64,000 nt of DNA from the NCBI GenBank assembly GCA_014218235.1, contig CM024766.1:20185346-20249345 (forward strand), written 5' to 3'. Positions 31,581 through 43,073 of the stretch are shown in pieces. Both the position numbers and the translations under genes were made by a program. How positions within the stretch are numbered: position 1 is the stretch's first letter; every line of letters starts with the position of its first letter. The stretch comes from Colocasia esculenta. Its lineage: Eukaryota; Streptophyta; Magnoliopsida; Alismatales; Araceae. A model generated the notes under the pieces. That model did not search any database. It was not told the DNA's origin and was given only the letters and a program-made list of their open reading frames with translations.

Positions 31581-34500
31581 TGTAAGACCCTCGAATTTCC
31601 GTCGTATTTTTCGTATTTATGTGTGTACATTGTGTTTGAGTATGTATGTACATATTTACGTACGCATTAAATTAGTATAATTATGTGTATATGTGTTTAT
31701 ATTAAACATAAATAATGTATGTATTGCATGATGATAGTATGGGTACAATATCATGTACATATTGCATGTATAGAAGCTTGGTATGCATGGTTTTCTACAT
31801 AAATTAGGGTTCTGACCAAATGCCACCTTGGCGTCAAGCCCAGGCCGTTGAGCCAGTGTCAGCGTCCAGCCCTGGACGCCAACACTCACTCCGGCGTCCA
31901 GCGATCTGGACGTCAACTTCTCTGGCCTGCATGCGCAGCAGAGCTGCAAACTTCTGAAGCAAGGCATGGCAACCATTGGGGGGATGTCCCCCAACGGCTC
32001 TAAGGCTGTCTAATCGGTATGGTGAGTGGGTGAGGGGCTCTCCTACATCCTGAACCCGAATTGGCCTCTCCCCACTTCTCATTTTCACCCTTGCAAGAGG
32101 AGAGAAGAAGAGAGAAAAACCCTAGAGCATTATGTGAGAAAACCCCATTTTAGAACCCTCAAATCCGACCCCTTGGAGCTGGATCTGGAGATCTACTGCA
32201 ACAAGGAGGAAGCTGAAGCAAAGGAGAAGGCTTCCCCATCATCCCCTCGGCGTGGAGATCACCCAGGAGCCCGGAGGAAGGCGATCTTGGAGGCACTTCT
32301 GCAACTTCTTGGAACTGCCCAAGGAGGTCTTCTTCGAGCCATAAATCTCTTGGAGGAATTTTAGAGAGGCAAGTGACCTATCTATGGTGTCCCCGTATGA
32401 GTCTAGGTGGGTTTTGATATTTTTATGGAATTTTCCTCGAGTCCTAGACCCTCCATTTCACCCAAGATTTAGAGCTCGGGTCTGTGTTTCTGCACAGACC
32501 TGAGTAGACGGCAAGGTCCCTGGACGTCCAGTTCATCCTTGGCGTCCATTGATCATGCTGCTGACCCTGAGTCAGTGGCCAGAGACCGCCGCCTAGTTCT
32601 TCTGGGCAGAACAATGAGCTGTTCAGTCCCTCTTATACATTAATTTCGGTATGTTTTATGCGATGAGGATATATTGTACACCTTATACTCTATGTATATT
32701 GTGCATTGTGGTTGTGGATGAATGTGGTGTGATGGTGAATGTGGGATAAGGATATCTTGTAAACTTGTGAGCATGACTTGTAGACCATTTTGCAAAGATC
32801 CATGATTCATGATTTAGATTAATGTGAATGCCTTAGTTTCGGTTTGATCATGAGAAATAGTGGGTCAGCATATGTGTTTGCAAATTTTAGAAATTTATCC
32901 ATGCTTGAGACATTGTAAATAAGTTCGGTTCGGTAAAAGAAAAACATGCAAAAAAATGGTTTGTGGTAATTGATTTATAGATGTATGAATTAGGGTAATG
33001 TTGTATTCTAAAATCATGCATATATTAGTAGTCTCTGTGCAAAACAATAAGTGGCTAAATTGCAAAATGTGTTAGACCCATGTTAGCTTAAGTTGTGAAT
33101 AATATGCTAATTAGGTGTTTGATTTTCTGTAAATCCTATTTAGCTCAGAAAAATCTGAAACATTGAGGGTATGATTTTGAACCCGAAAACAGCATGTGGT
33201 TAAAATTTCAGGTCAATTGGATCAATAAATAAAAAGTTATGTGTTTTCATGTGAAATGTGATAATTCGTGCATATGATTGTAATGTGGTATGTTATGGTC
33301 TAAAACCAGCGTGATTAATGTGTTTACTGTGTGTTAAACCTTGAAATTCTGTAGTATCATGTTAGGAAAAACAGAGATATTAATGTGAGTGAGAAAGTGA
33401 ATGAGATGAAGAGTGTCAAGTGTAAAACCATGTGTAAAACGGTAAATGTGTAAAAGTGTAAACTGTGCCAATGTGATACTGCTTCCGAGAAGGCAGTGGA
33501 GCCGTATCAGGGAAAAGTCCCCCTGAGAAAGTTCATTGTGTTAAGTGACCCTAAGGGCATTAGGGGGAAATCCTGGAGGTGGACAAGTACCACTGGTTAG
33601 GGTGGAGACTTGTTCTCCCGGTCTGCGCAGACCAAGAGTCGCCATTGTATTGCCTAGATGGCGTCTATGTGATGTGATGTGTTTGTGTCCTTCTTTGGTG
33701 GTTTGGACTATGTGTCACGGCACCTAAAATATGTGTAAAGTGTAATGTGAAATGTGTATGTGACCATGTGTACATGTGTAAGTGACATGTGTAAGTGACA
33801 TGTGAATGTGTATGTGTAAAGTGTAACCATGTGAAAAGAGGATATTTGTGTAAAGAGAAAATGAGAAATTCTAGATGTGTAAATGTGTTATTGAAACCAT
33901 CTGAGACTAAATCTGAAACCATGTGAATTCAGAAAATACATGTTATCATTCTCATGTTTATGTGTGCAAAATGTTTAGAACCCATGGTAGGGACAACAAA
34001 TGAATATGTGTGTAAAATGGCATGATGGATTGTTCATATGATATATTTTAAGTAACGTTATAGCTCTCATGTGTAGATCTATAGTCATTGAACCATGTGA
34101 AATCAGAAACCTAAAGCATGTGAAAAAGTTATGTATGTACTTAAGAACATGTGGATTCCATGTAAATTGTGTTTCCCCTTTCATGCATGTAAATTGTTCA
34201 TGTTGATTGCTCTTATGTTTGATTCTTTAAAAGATTAAAGTTCATGAGTAAATTGAATAGAGACCATGTGATAGGTGGATTTTATTTTAAAAATCTAAGA
34301 GCATGAGTTATGTATAAAATGGTAGAACTTCCATGATAGGTTGAAAACTTGGATTGACTAGCATGCTATGTGTTGCTAATTGTAATGTGCATGTAGAAAC
34401 CACTAAGACTTGTACGTGTATATCATGCATAGTGTTACTTGCTGAGTCCCTGGACTCACTCCTTGCTTCGGCATACAGGCATAGTTGGTGACACAGTACC

Positions 34501-34885
34501 CTCGGAGGAGGCAGCAGAGACGGACTCCGAGCGTGGAGACTAGCCAGTTTTTGAGTTCTTTGTGATTGTGTACTTCATAGTATGTACTTGAACATTGTAT
34601 TAGAATTATCATGAAGAGAATGTATTATGTGGACATTTTGTATTTCTATTTCAGCAATTTAATTTATGAGAACTTTGGTTCCTTTTTGCAAATTTTGAAT
34701 TGCATGTATGTTTAATGTGGATGATGAATGAATGGAGATAGTTCTCTTTTACTTCCGCTACTCTGTTATATATATTCGCGTGTATCTCAGCTGTTTGTAT
34801 CGTTGGGTAAATGTCCCACTGTGAAGACTCTTGTTATACCGACGTGGGTTGGTATAACCGTACCGGTATAATGAGGGCCGTCACA
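31581..34885 (+). repeat. Element D 5' LTR
   Basis: Starts TGTAAGACCCTCG and ends GGGCCGTCACA. It contains inverted GCGTCCA/TGGACGC pairs (31862-31913), a TGTG/ATGTGTAAG-rich stretch (33420-33850) shared with the B LTR, and no gene. It is followed by GAGAT and the primer site. Confidence 0.92.
31831..31913. promoter_or_regulatory. GCGTCCA/TGGACG inverted pairs in D LTR
   Basis: GCGTCCA (31862) and TGGACGC (31873) form a hairpin-like inverted repeat with a 4-bp gap. A second pair, GCGTCCA (31894) and TGGACGT (31907), follows. A further GGACGTCCA lies near 32522. The 3' LTR repeats this at about 40071-40122. It is analogous to the CpG-centred motif clusters in the other LTRs. Confidence 0.45.
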
Positions 34886-34890
34886 GAGAT

Positions 34891-34906
34891 TGGTATCAGA
34901 GCGACC
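34891..34906 (+). other. Element D primer-binding site
   Basis: TGGTATCAGAGCGACC is a perfect 12-base match to the plant tRNA-Met site, five bases after the LTR end. Confidence 0.92.
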
Positions 34907-35280
34907 GGTTGAGATTGCACATGAATATACCTAAGTCATCATCCCCATTGCATGCTAAATATGTCCACATGTGTAGAAAACACTAATGAGAAGTGAAAGA
35001 TAGATAAGAAAATGGTTAGAAAACTTAGTAACCTAGCTCTAATGGTGGCTGAAATTTTATTACAGCCATGGCTTCCCGTGGACGACGTGGAGGTGCGTCA
35101 GCTCGCGACGACGAGCAGAGGCGTGATGATCAGGCGGAGCAACAGGCCCCAGCACCGCGAGGCCCTGTGCTTCCCCCACCACTGCCAGTGGACTATGGAG
35201 TGTTCATGCAAGGTCTGGTGCAGGCCATGCAGACCCAGGCACACACCCAGGCAGCACTTCAGGCCCAGTTGGAGGCCCAG

Positions 35281-35367
35281 GTAGAATAATGAAACAACTA
35301 AGTAGTTTGTTATTTAATTTGCATGCTATTGTGTTTATTGTATATTGTTTGTTGTTTAATGTAGCAG
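35281..35367 (+). other. Intron 1 in D gag (predicted)
   Basis: 87 bp, U-rich, with donor CAG|GTAGAA and acceptor GTAGCAG|GC (an alternative acceptor three bases earlier keeps the frame). It interrupts gag in phase 0 between the Gln-rich part and the APAQ segment. The B gag copies have no insertion at this point. An in-frame TAA would end translation if it were not spliced. Confidence 0.7.
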
Positions 35368-35558
35368 GCTCAGGCCCCAGCTCAGGACCATGGTGGACCT
35401 TCCATCATGGAGCGTTCAAGAGGATGACCCCACCCTCTTTTAAGGGGGAGAGTGATCCGCTTTTGGCAGAAAGCTGGATGAGGGAGACCGAGAAAATCTT
35501 CCGAGCTATCAGGTGTCCTGACGAGGACAAGGTGACCTTAGCCACCTACATGCTACAG

Positions 35559-35636
35559 GTATGCTTTAGTTTATGCTTGTATGTTGATTGTTAAAGTTAG
35601 AATTTGTTAGTTAGAGCTTATGAAGGTGTGTTGTAG
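35559..35636 (+). other. Intron 2 in D gag (predicted)
   Basis: 78 bp, U-rich, with donor CAG|GTATGC and acceptor TTGTAG|GAG. It is in phase 0, exactly between ATYMLQ and ERADVWW, which are contiguous in both B gag copies. Removing it restores the homologous protein order without gain or loss of residues. Confidence 0.78.
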
Positions 35637-36664
35637 GAGAGAGCTGATGTATGGTGGTCCTCCCAACTGCGTACGCGCTTCGAGGACGGAGCAGTAGATG
35701 TGGCATGGGACGCGTTCGTGAGGCTCTTCCGAGCCAAGTTCGTCCCCGAGCACGTCCAGGACAAGATAGAGCAAGAATTCCTTTCCCTAACGCAAGGATC
35801 AATGACCGTCCTGGAATACGAGGCAAGGTTTTCTGAACTCTCTAAATATGCACCGCATATAGTAGAAGATGAACGCAGGAAGACCAAGAAGTTCGTGATG
35901 GGTCTCAAACCATCACTGAGGACGAGGCTCGTGGCGTTCGACCACCGCACGCTAGACGAGGCCCTCAGCGCAGCTTGCAGACAGGAGGGAGAAATGGAAC
36001 AATATCTGGAGGAGAAGAAGGCTTCGCAGAAGAGGCCGGCAGCATCTTTCCAGCGGCAAGATAAGAGGAAGACGGTGTACCAGACACCGCAGAAACCATC
36101 GACAGCCAGCAACTATCAGCTACCCTCTGTACGTTCCCCCGATGCGAAGAAGGAGTGTCCCCATTGTGGGAAGACCCATGGAGGTTCCGAGTGCTGGTTA
36201 GTAGCGGGTAGATGCCTAAAGTGTGGGAGCAGCGACCACAAGATCAAGGACTGCCCGAGGCTTCAGCAGGGAGCTCAGCGAGGAGCGCCAGTACCAGCAG
36301 TAGCGGCAGCCGCGCCAGCTATAGGACGACCCGGAAGGCCTCGAGCCCCAGCTCGAGTGTTTGCGTTAGCTCGTGAGGACGCCGAGCAGGCGGAGCATGT
36401 CACCGAAGGTACAGTTTTGCTTTTCGGTGTGCACGCTCGGGTTTTGTTTGATACGGGTGCTACTCACTCGTTCATTTCCGAGCAGTTCGCTAGGCAGTTA
36501 GCCCTAGAGTCAGGCATAGAGTCTGAGGAGTTAGAGGTCCCTTTGTCTGTGCACACCCCTGCGGGCACGGTATCGACTAGGAAGTGCATTCCGTCGTTAC
36601 CTGTGTGCATTGAGGATAGATTCCTAGATGGGTGTTTCTTCTTGCTAAAAATGAAGGACTATGA

Positions 36665-38029
36665 TTGCATTCTTGGTCTGGATTGGCTAGAGGAGCATAT
36701 GCGTTAGTGGATTGTCGTAGGAAGAAGATTGTTTTCCGCATTCCTGGCGAGGACGAGTTCTCTCATCCCTTGCCAAAGAACTTAGCGGGAAAGTTAGTTA
36801 TCTCTGCCATGAAGGCGATGCGTATGGTGAACAAGGGTTGTGACGCATTTCTTGCGAGCGTTATGCTAGTACCCGATGCTAGTTCGTCACTGACTCTTGC
36901 GGAGATCGATGTGGTGCAGGAATTTCCAGATGTCTTTCCCGATGACTTGTCTGGATTGCCACCGGATAGAGAGATAGAGTTCACTATAGAGTTGCTTCCA
37001 GGCACCTCTCCTATCTCAAAGGCCCCTTATAGGATGGCACCTGCAGAGTTAGCCGAGTTGAGGAAGCAATTGCAAGAGTTGCTTGATAAGGGATTTATTC
37101 GCCCTAGCGTTTCCCCTTGGGGCGCACCTGTATTGTTCGTCAAGAAGAAAGACGGGTCACTTCGGTTGTGCATTGATTATAGGAAGCTAAACCAGGTGAC
37201 TGTGAAGAACAGGTATCCCTTACCTCGCATTGATGATCTGTTTGACCAGTTGCGAGAGGCATCAATCTTTTCCAAGATTGACTTGCGATCTGGTTATCAT
37301 CAGTTGAGGATTAGGAGTGAGGATGTGTCCAAGACGGCATTTAGAACCCGTTATGGACATTATGAGTTCTTGGTCCTTCCCTTTGGATTGACCAACGCCC
37401 CTGCAGCGTTCATGGATCTCATGAACCGGGTGTTTAGTCCGTATTTAGATAGCTTTGTTGTTGTGTTTATTGATGACGTGTTGGTCTATTCTCCGGATGA
37501 GGCCACACATCGTCAGCATTTGAGGTTAGTGTTAGAGGTTCTCCGTGAGCACAAGCTGTATGCGAAGCTCAGCAAGTGCGAGTTCTGGTTGCGCGAGGTT
37601 CATTTTCTCGGGCATGTTATCTCCGGCGCTGGTGTAGCTGTTGATCCAGCAAAGGTCCAGGCAGTTATGGATTGGGAGATTCCCAGGACCCCTTCGGAGA
37701 TTCGTAGTTTCCTTGGGTTAGCTGGTTATTATCGGCGATTCATTGAGGGTTTCTCATGCATCGCCGCCCCTTTGACAAAGCTGACCAGAAAGGGTGAGAA
37801 GTTTGTATGGTCTGAGGCGTGTGAGCGCAGCTTTCAGCTATTGAAGGCTAAGCTTACTTCTGCTCCGGTATTGGTATTGCCCAGTGGTCTAGAGGGCTTT
37901 GCCATTTATACGGATGCATCTCAGATTGGTTTAGGCTGTGTGCTCATGCAGCAAGAGAGGGTAGTGGCTTATGCTTCTCGTCAGTTGAAGGAGCATGAGA
38001 GGAACTATCCGACCCATGATTTGAGCTAG
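36665..38029 (+). pseudogene. Element D reverse transcriptase and start of RNase H
   Basis: 454 open codons that continue the protease region in another frame. Reverse transcriptase motifs: PSVSPWGAPVLFVKK, LCIDYRKLNQ, FSKIDLRSGYHQ, FGLTNAPAAFM and the catalytic FIDDVLVYS. RNase H begins with IYTDASQIGLGC. The frame is lost near 38023 by a one-base loss within a G pair; RNase H continues at 38035. Key catalytic residues are present. It belongs to the chromovirus type and is close to A in domain order but clearly a different family. Confidence 0.88.
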
Positions 38030-38400
38030 CAGCTGTGGTTCATGCACTAAAGATCTGGAGGCACTATCTTTATGGTGTCAGATTTGAGGTGTTTACCGAC
38101 CACAAGAGCTTGAAGTATCTTTTCTCCCAAAAGGAATTAAACCTGAGGCAGAGGAGATGGATTGAGTTCTTGAAGGACTATGACTTCGACCTTCAGTATC
38201 ATCCTGGAAAGGCGAACGTCGTAGCGGATGCTCTTAGTAGGAAGAGGTCTTCGCTCCAGCAGGATTGGAAGATGTTGGAGGATGCAGCGTGCTCTATGAC
38301 CGAGTTAGAGCCATCGTTGTGTCAGGCTTTTGTAGCTCAGCTATCCCTTAGATCCTCAGTCTTGGATGAGGTGATTGAGCAGTAGAAAGCCGACCCTAGA
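38030..38400 (+). pseudogene. Element D RNase H end and linker
   Basis: The third frame carries HALKIWRHYLYG, FTDHKSLKYLFSQ and KANVVADALSRK, the second half of RNase H. It ends at TAG 38383-38385, after which the homologous linker to integrase continues in the same frame. The TAG is a simple nonsense lesion. Confidence 0.85.
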
Positions 38401-39201
38401 TTGTTAGAGTTAGTGGGTAAGGCGGGCATTGCTCGTGATGAGGACGGTGTGATTAGATTTCAGCACCGTGTTTGTGTCCCCGATGTGGTAGATGTCCGTG
38501 AGCATGTGTTAGCGGAGGCTCATAGATCGCGATTCTCTATTCATCCGGGTAACACTAAGATGTATCAGGACTTGAAGAGATCATTTTGGTGGTCCGGCAT
38601 GAAGAAGGATGTTGCGGATTATGTGTCTAGATGTCTAGTATGTCAGCAGGCGAAAGCCGAGCGGCAGCGACCATCCGGCCTTATGCAGAGGATGGATATC
38701 CCCGTATGGAAGTGGGAAGCTGTCACTATGGATTTCGTATCGGGTTTGCCTCGATCTAGAAGGGGCAATGACTCGATTTGGGTAGTTGTAGATAGATTCT
38801 CAAAGACTGCTCATTTCTTGCCTATGAAGAAGAAGCAGTCAGTAGAGAGTTTAGCTAGATTGTATGTTAGCGGTGTCATTAGATTGCATGGCGTGCCGAA
38901 GTCGATCATTTCAGATCGAGATCCGAGATTTACTTCGAGACTATGGAAGGGTCTTCAGGATGCGTTAGGTTCGGAGCTTAAGCTCAGTTCGGCGTTTCAT
39001 CCCCAGACCGATGGACAGTCCGAGAGGACTATCCAGACGCTCGAGGATATGTTGAGAGCGTGTGTTCTGGATTGGAAGGATGATTGGGAGCGTCATTTAC
39101 CTCTTGTGGAGTTTGCATACAACAACAGCTTTCATGCTAGTATTGGTATGGCTCCATTTGAGGCGTTGTATGGTAGGCCCTGCAGATCTCCTTTATGTTG
39201 A
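38401..39201 (+). pseudogene. Element D integrase
   Basis: Integrase zinc-binding module (SIHPGNTKMYQ, CLVCQQ) and catalytic core with MDFVSGLP, ISDRDPRFTSR and DGQSERTIQTLE, so the D,D,E residues are visible. The frame stops at about 39199, where a short segment present in element A between the conserved CRSPLC and GPEL motifs is missing and the frame shifts. The catalytic residues are intact but the protein is cut before its C-terminal DNA-binding part. Confidence 0.88.
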
Positions 39202-39743
39202 TCGGACCGGAGTTGGTTCAGGAAACTTCGGATAAGATTCAGCTTATCAGGAAAAGGCTTGTTGCGGCACAGGATAGGCAGAAGAGTTATGCCGACAACA
39301 GGAGAAAGGATTTGGAGTTCGAGGTTGGCGATCATGTCTTCTTGAAGATATCGCCTACTCGAGGTGTTGTCAGATTTGGCAGGCATAGCAAGCTAAGCCC
39401 TAGATTCATTGGCCCATATGAGATTCTCAGACGTTTGGGCAACGTGGCGTACGAGCTAGCATTACCTCCAGCTTTTGCTAGCGTTCACCCGGTATTCCAC
39501 GTATCTATACTCAGGAAGTATGTCCGAGATCCGTCTCATGTGATTAGTCATGAACCAGTGGAGATCCAGCCAGATCTTTCGTATGTTGAGCAACCAGTAG
39601 CCATTCTTGACCGGAAGGTTCAGCATCTCCGGAACAAGAGTATCGCGTCGGTGAAAGTTCTATGGCGGAACTTCTCACGTGAGGAGGCTACGTGGGAACT
39701 TGAGGATGCGATGAAGAAGAAGTATCCCCTTTTGTTTGAGTAG
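39195..39743 (+). pseudogene. Element D integrase C-terminus with chromodomain-like tail
   Basis: Continuation of integrase in another frame: QKSYADNRRKDLEFEVGD, LSPRFIGPYEIL and VFHVSILRKYV, then a chromodomain-like end (VKVLWRN, EEATWELE, KKYPLLFE) stopping at 39743. It is followed by CTTCGAGGACGAAG, a short dyad also recognisable (as CTTCGAGGGCGAAG) before the polypurine tract of B. Confidence 0.85.
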
Positions 39744-39776
39744 TGTCGTTCTAACTTCGAGGACGAAGTTTTCTTT

Positions 39777-39789
39777 AAGGGGGAGAGGG
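39777..39789 (+). other. Element D polypurine tract
   Basis: AAGGGGGAGAGGG directly precedes the 3' LTR start TGTAAGACCC. Confidence 0.92.
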
Positions 39790-42700
39790 TGTAAGACCCT
39801 CGAATTTTCGTCGTATTTTTCGTATTTATGTGTGTACATTGTGTTTGAGTATGTATGTACATATTTACGTACGCATTAAATTAGTATAATTACGTGTATA
39901 TGTGTTTATATTAAACATAAATAATGTATGTATTGCATGATGATAGTATGGGTACAATATCATGTACATATTGCATGTATAGAAGCTTGGTATACATAGT
40001 TTTCTGCATAAATTAGGGTTCTGGCCAAATGCCACCTTGGCGTCAAGCCCAGGCCGTTGAGCCAGTGTCAGCGTCCAGCCCTGGACGCCAACACTCACTC
40101 CGGCGTCCAGCGATCTGGACGTCAACTTCTCTGGCCTGCATGCGCAGCAGAGCTGCAAACTTCTGAAGCAAGGCATGGCAACCATTGGGGGGATGTCCCC
40201 CAACGGCTCTAAGGCTGTCTAATCGGTATGGTGAGTGGGTGAGGGGCTCTCCTACATCCTGAACCCGAATTGGCCTCTCCCCACTTCTCATTTTCACCCT
40301 TGCAAGAGGAGAGAAGAAGAGAGAAAAACCCTAGAGCATTCTGTGAGAAAACCCCATTTTAGAACCCTCAAATCCGACCCCTTGGAGCTGGATCTGGAGA
40401 TCTACTGCAACAAGGAGGAAGCTGAAGCAAAGGAGAAGGCTTCCCCATCATCCCCTCGGCGTGGAGATCACCCAGGAGCCCGGAGGAAGGCGATCTTGGA
40501 GGCACTTCTGCAACTTCTTGGAACTGCCCAAGGAGGTCTTCTTCGAGCCATAAATCTCTTGGAGGAATTTTAGAGAGGCAAGTGACCTATCTATGGTGTC
40601 CCCGTATGTGTCTAGGTGGGTTTTGATATTTTTATGGAATTTTCCTCGAGTCCTAGACCCTCCATTTCACCCAAGATTTAGAGCTCGGGTCTGTGTTTCT
40701 GCACAGACCTGAGTAGACGGCAAGGTCCCTGGACGTCCAGTTCATCCTTGGCGTCCATCGATCATGCCGCTGACCCTGAGTCAGCGGCCAGAGACCGCCG
40801 CCTAGTTCTTCTGGGCAGAACAGTGAGCTGTTCAGTCCCTCTTATACATTAATTTCGGTATGTTTTATGCGATGAGGATATATTGTACACCTTATACTCT
40901 ATGTATATTGTGCATTGTGGTTGTGGATGAATGTGGTGTGATGGTGAATGTGGGATAAGGATATCTTGTAAACTTGTGAGCATGACTTGTAGACCATTTT
41001 GCAAAGATCCATGATTCATGATTTAGATTAATGTGAATGCCTTAGTTTCGGTTTGATCATGAGAAATAGTGGGTTAGCATATGTGTTTGCAAATTTTAGA
41101 AATTTATCCATGCTTGAGACATTGTAAATAAGTTCGGTTCGGTAAAAGAAAAACATGCAAAAAAATGGTTTGTGGTAATTGATTTATAGATGTATGAATT
41201 AGGGTGATGTTGTATTCTAAAATCATGCATATATTAGTAGTCTCTGTGCAAAACAGTAAGTGGCTAAATTGCAAAATGTGTTAGACCCATGTTAGCTTAA
41301 GTTGTGAATAATATGCTAATTAGGTGATTGATTTTCTGTAAATCCTATTTAGCTTATAAAAATCTGGTATGATTTTGAACCCGAAAACAGCATGTGGTTA
41401 AAATTTCAGGTCAATTGGATCAGTAAATAAAAAGTTATGTGTTTTCATGTGAAATGTGATAATTCGTGCATATGATTGTAATGTGTATGTTATGGTCTAA
41501 AACCAGCGTGATTAATGTGTTTGCTGTGTGTTAAACCTTGAAATTCTGAAGTATCATGTTAGGAAAAATAGAGATATTAATGTGAGTGAGAAAGTGAATG
41601 AGATGAAGAGTGTCAAGTGTAAAACCATGTGTAAAACGGTAAATGTGTAAAAGTGTATACTGTGCCAATGTGATACTACTTCCGAGAAAGCAGTGGAGCT
41701 GTATCAGGGAAAAGTCCCCCTGAGAAAGTTCATTATGTTAAGTGACCCTAAGGGCATTAGGGGGAAATCCTGGAGGTGGACAAGTACCACTGGTTAGGGT
41801 GGAGACTTGTTCTCCCGGTCTGCGCAGTCCAAGAGTCGCCATTGTATTGCCTAGATGGCGTCTATGTGATGTGATGTGTTTGTGTCCTTCTTTGGTGGTT
41901 TGGACTATGTGTCACGGCACCTAAAATATGTGTAAAGTGTAATGTGAAATGTGTATGTGACCATGTGTACATGTGTAAGTGACATGTGAATGTGTATGTG
42001 TAAAGTGTAACCATGTGAAAAGAGGAAATTTGTGTAAATAGAAAATGTGAAATTCTAGATGTGTAAATGTGTTATTGAAACCATGTGAGACTAAATCTAA
42101 AACCATGTGAATTCAGAAAATACATGTTATCATTCTCATGTTTATGTGTGCAAAATGTTTAGAACCCATGGTAGGGACAACAAATGAATATGTGTGTAAA
42201 ATGGCATGATGGATTGTTCATATGATATGTTTTAAGTAACGTTGTAGCTCTCATGTGTAGATCTATAGTCATTGAACCATGTGAAATCAGCAACCTAAAG
42301 CATGTGAAAAAGTTATGTATGTACTTAAGAACATGTGGATTCCATGTAAATTGTGTTTCCCCTTTCATGCATGTAAATTGTTCATGTTGATAGCTCTTAT
42401 GTTTGATTCTTTAAAAGATTAAAGTTCATGAGTAAATTGAATAGAGACCATGTGATAGGTGGATTTTATTTTAAAAATCTGAGAGCACGAGTTATGTATA
42501 AAATGGTAGAACTTCCATGATAGGTTGAAAACTTGGATTGACTAGCATGCTATGTGTTGCTAATTGTAATGTGCATGTAGAAACCACTAAGACTTGTACG
42601 TGTATATCATGCATAGTGTTACTTGCTGAGTCCCTGGACTCACTCCTTGCTTCGGTGTACAGGTATAGTTGGTGACACAGTACCTCGGAGGAGGCAGCAG

Positions 42701-43068
42701 AGACGGACTCCGAGCGTGGAGACTAGCCAGTTTTTGAGTTCTTTGTGATTGTGTACTTCATAGTATGTACTTGAACATTGTATTAGAATTATCATGAAGA
42801 GAATGTATTATGTGGACATTTTGTATTTCTATTTCAGCAATTTAATTTATGAGAACTTTGGTTCCTTTTTGCAAATTTCGAATTGCATGTATGTTTAATG
42901 TGGATGATGAATGAATGGAGATAGTTCTCTTTTACTTCCGCTACTCTGTTATATATATTCGCGTGTATCTCAGCTGTTTGTATCGTTGGGTAAATGTCCC
43001 ACTGTGAAGACTCTTGTTATACCGACGTGGGTTGGTATAACTGTATCGGTATAATGAGGGTCGTCACA
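39790..43068 (+). repeat. Element D 3' LTR
   Basis: Near-identical to 31581-34885. In the first 1.6 kb I count about 16 differences, and a few short indels (for example one repeat unit missing near 41970) explain the length difference. It is followed by TTTTA, the second target-site copy. Confidence 0.92.
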
Positions 43069-43073
43069 TTTTA

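Larger units (their letters stand above)
35068..36707 (+). pseudogene. Element D gag and protease, with two introns and two frameshifts
   Basis: Gag starts at ATG 35068 (MASRGRRGGASARDDEQ), with a Pro-rich and Gln-rich N-terminal part. Exon 1 ends at 35280, exon 2 is 35368-35558 (PPSFKGESD, WMRETEKIFRAI, LATYMLQ), and exon 3 starts at 35637 with ERADVWW. Joining the exons gives the same order as the uninterrupted Gag of element B. Exon 3 holds the rest of the capsid-like region (FVPEHVQDKIEQEF, MTVLEYEARFSEL), two zinc knuckles (CPHCGKTHGGSEC, a CX2CX3HX4C variant, and CLKCGSSDHKIKDC) and the aspartic protease (LFDTGATHSFIS). Lesions: a one-base loss near 35413 in exon 2 and another near 36698 after the protease, both relative to the homologous Gag/Pol. 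Confidence 0.85.
31581..43068 (+). mobile_element. Element D: full-length Ty3/gypsy chromovirus, TSD TTTTA
   Basis: Structurally complete element of 11.5 kb. LTRs are 31581-34885 (3305 bp) and 39790-43068 (3279 bp). There is a perfect tRNA-Met primer site (34891-34902), gag with two introns, protease, RT, RNase H, integrase, a chromodomain-like tail, and a polypurine tract (39777-39789). The 5-bp target duplication TTTTA flanks it (31576-31580 and 43069-43073). LTR divergence is roughly 1-1.5% in the parts I compared, lower than for the Sirevirus. It sits inside the LTR of C. Despite young LTRs, the coding region has at least five lesions. Confidence 0.93.

Noticed and set aside
32026..32364. 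112-codon frame present in both D LTRs (also 40235-40573)
   Set aside because: Its conservation is explained by LTR duplication. No known domain. It could be a short LTR-encoded frame but there is no support.
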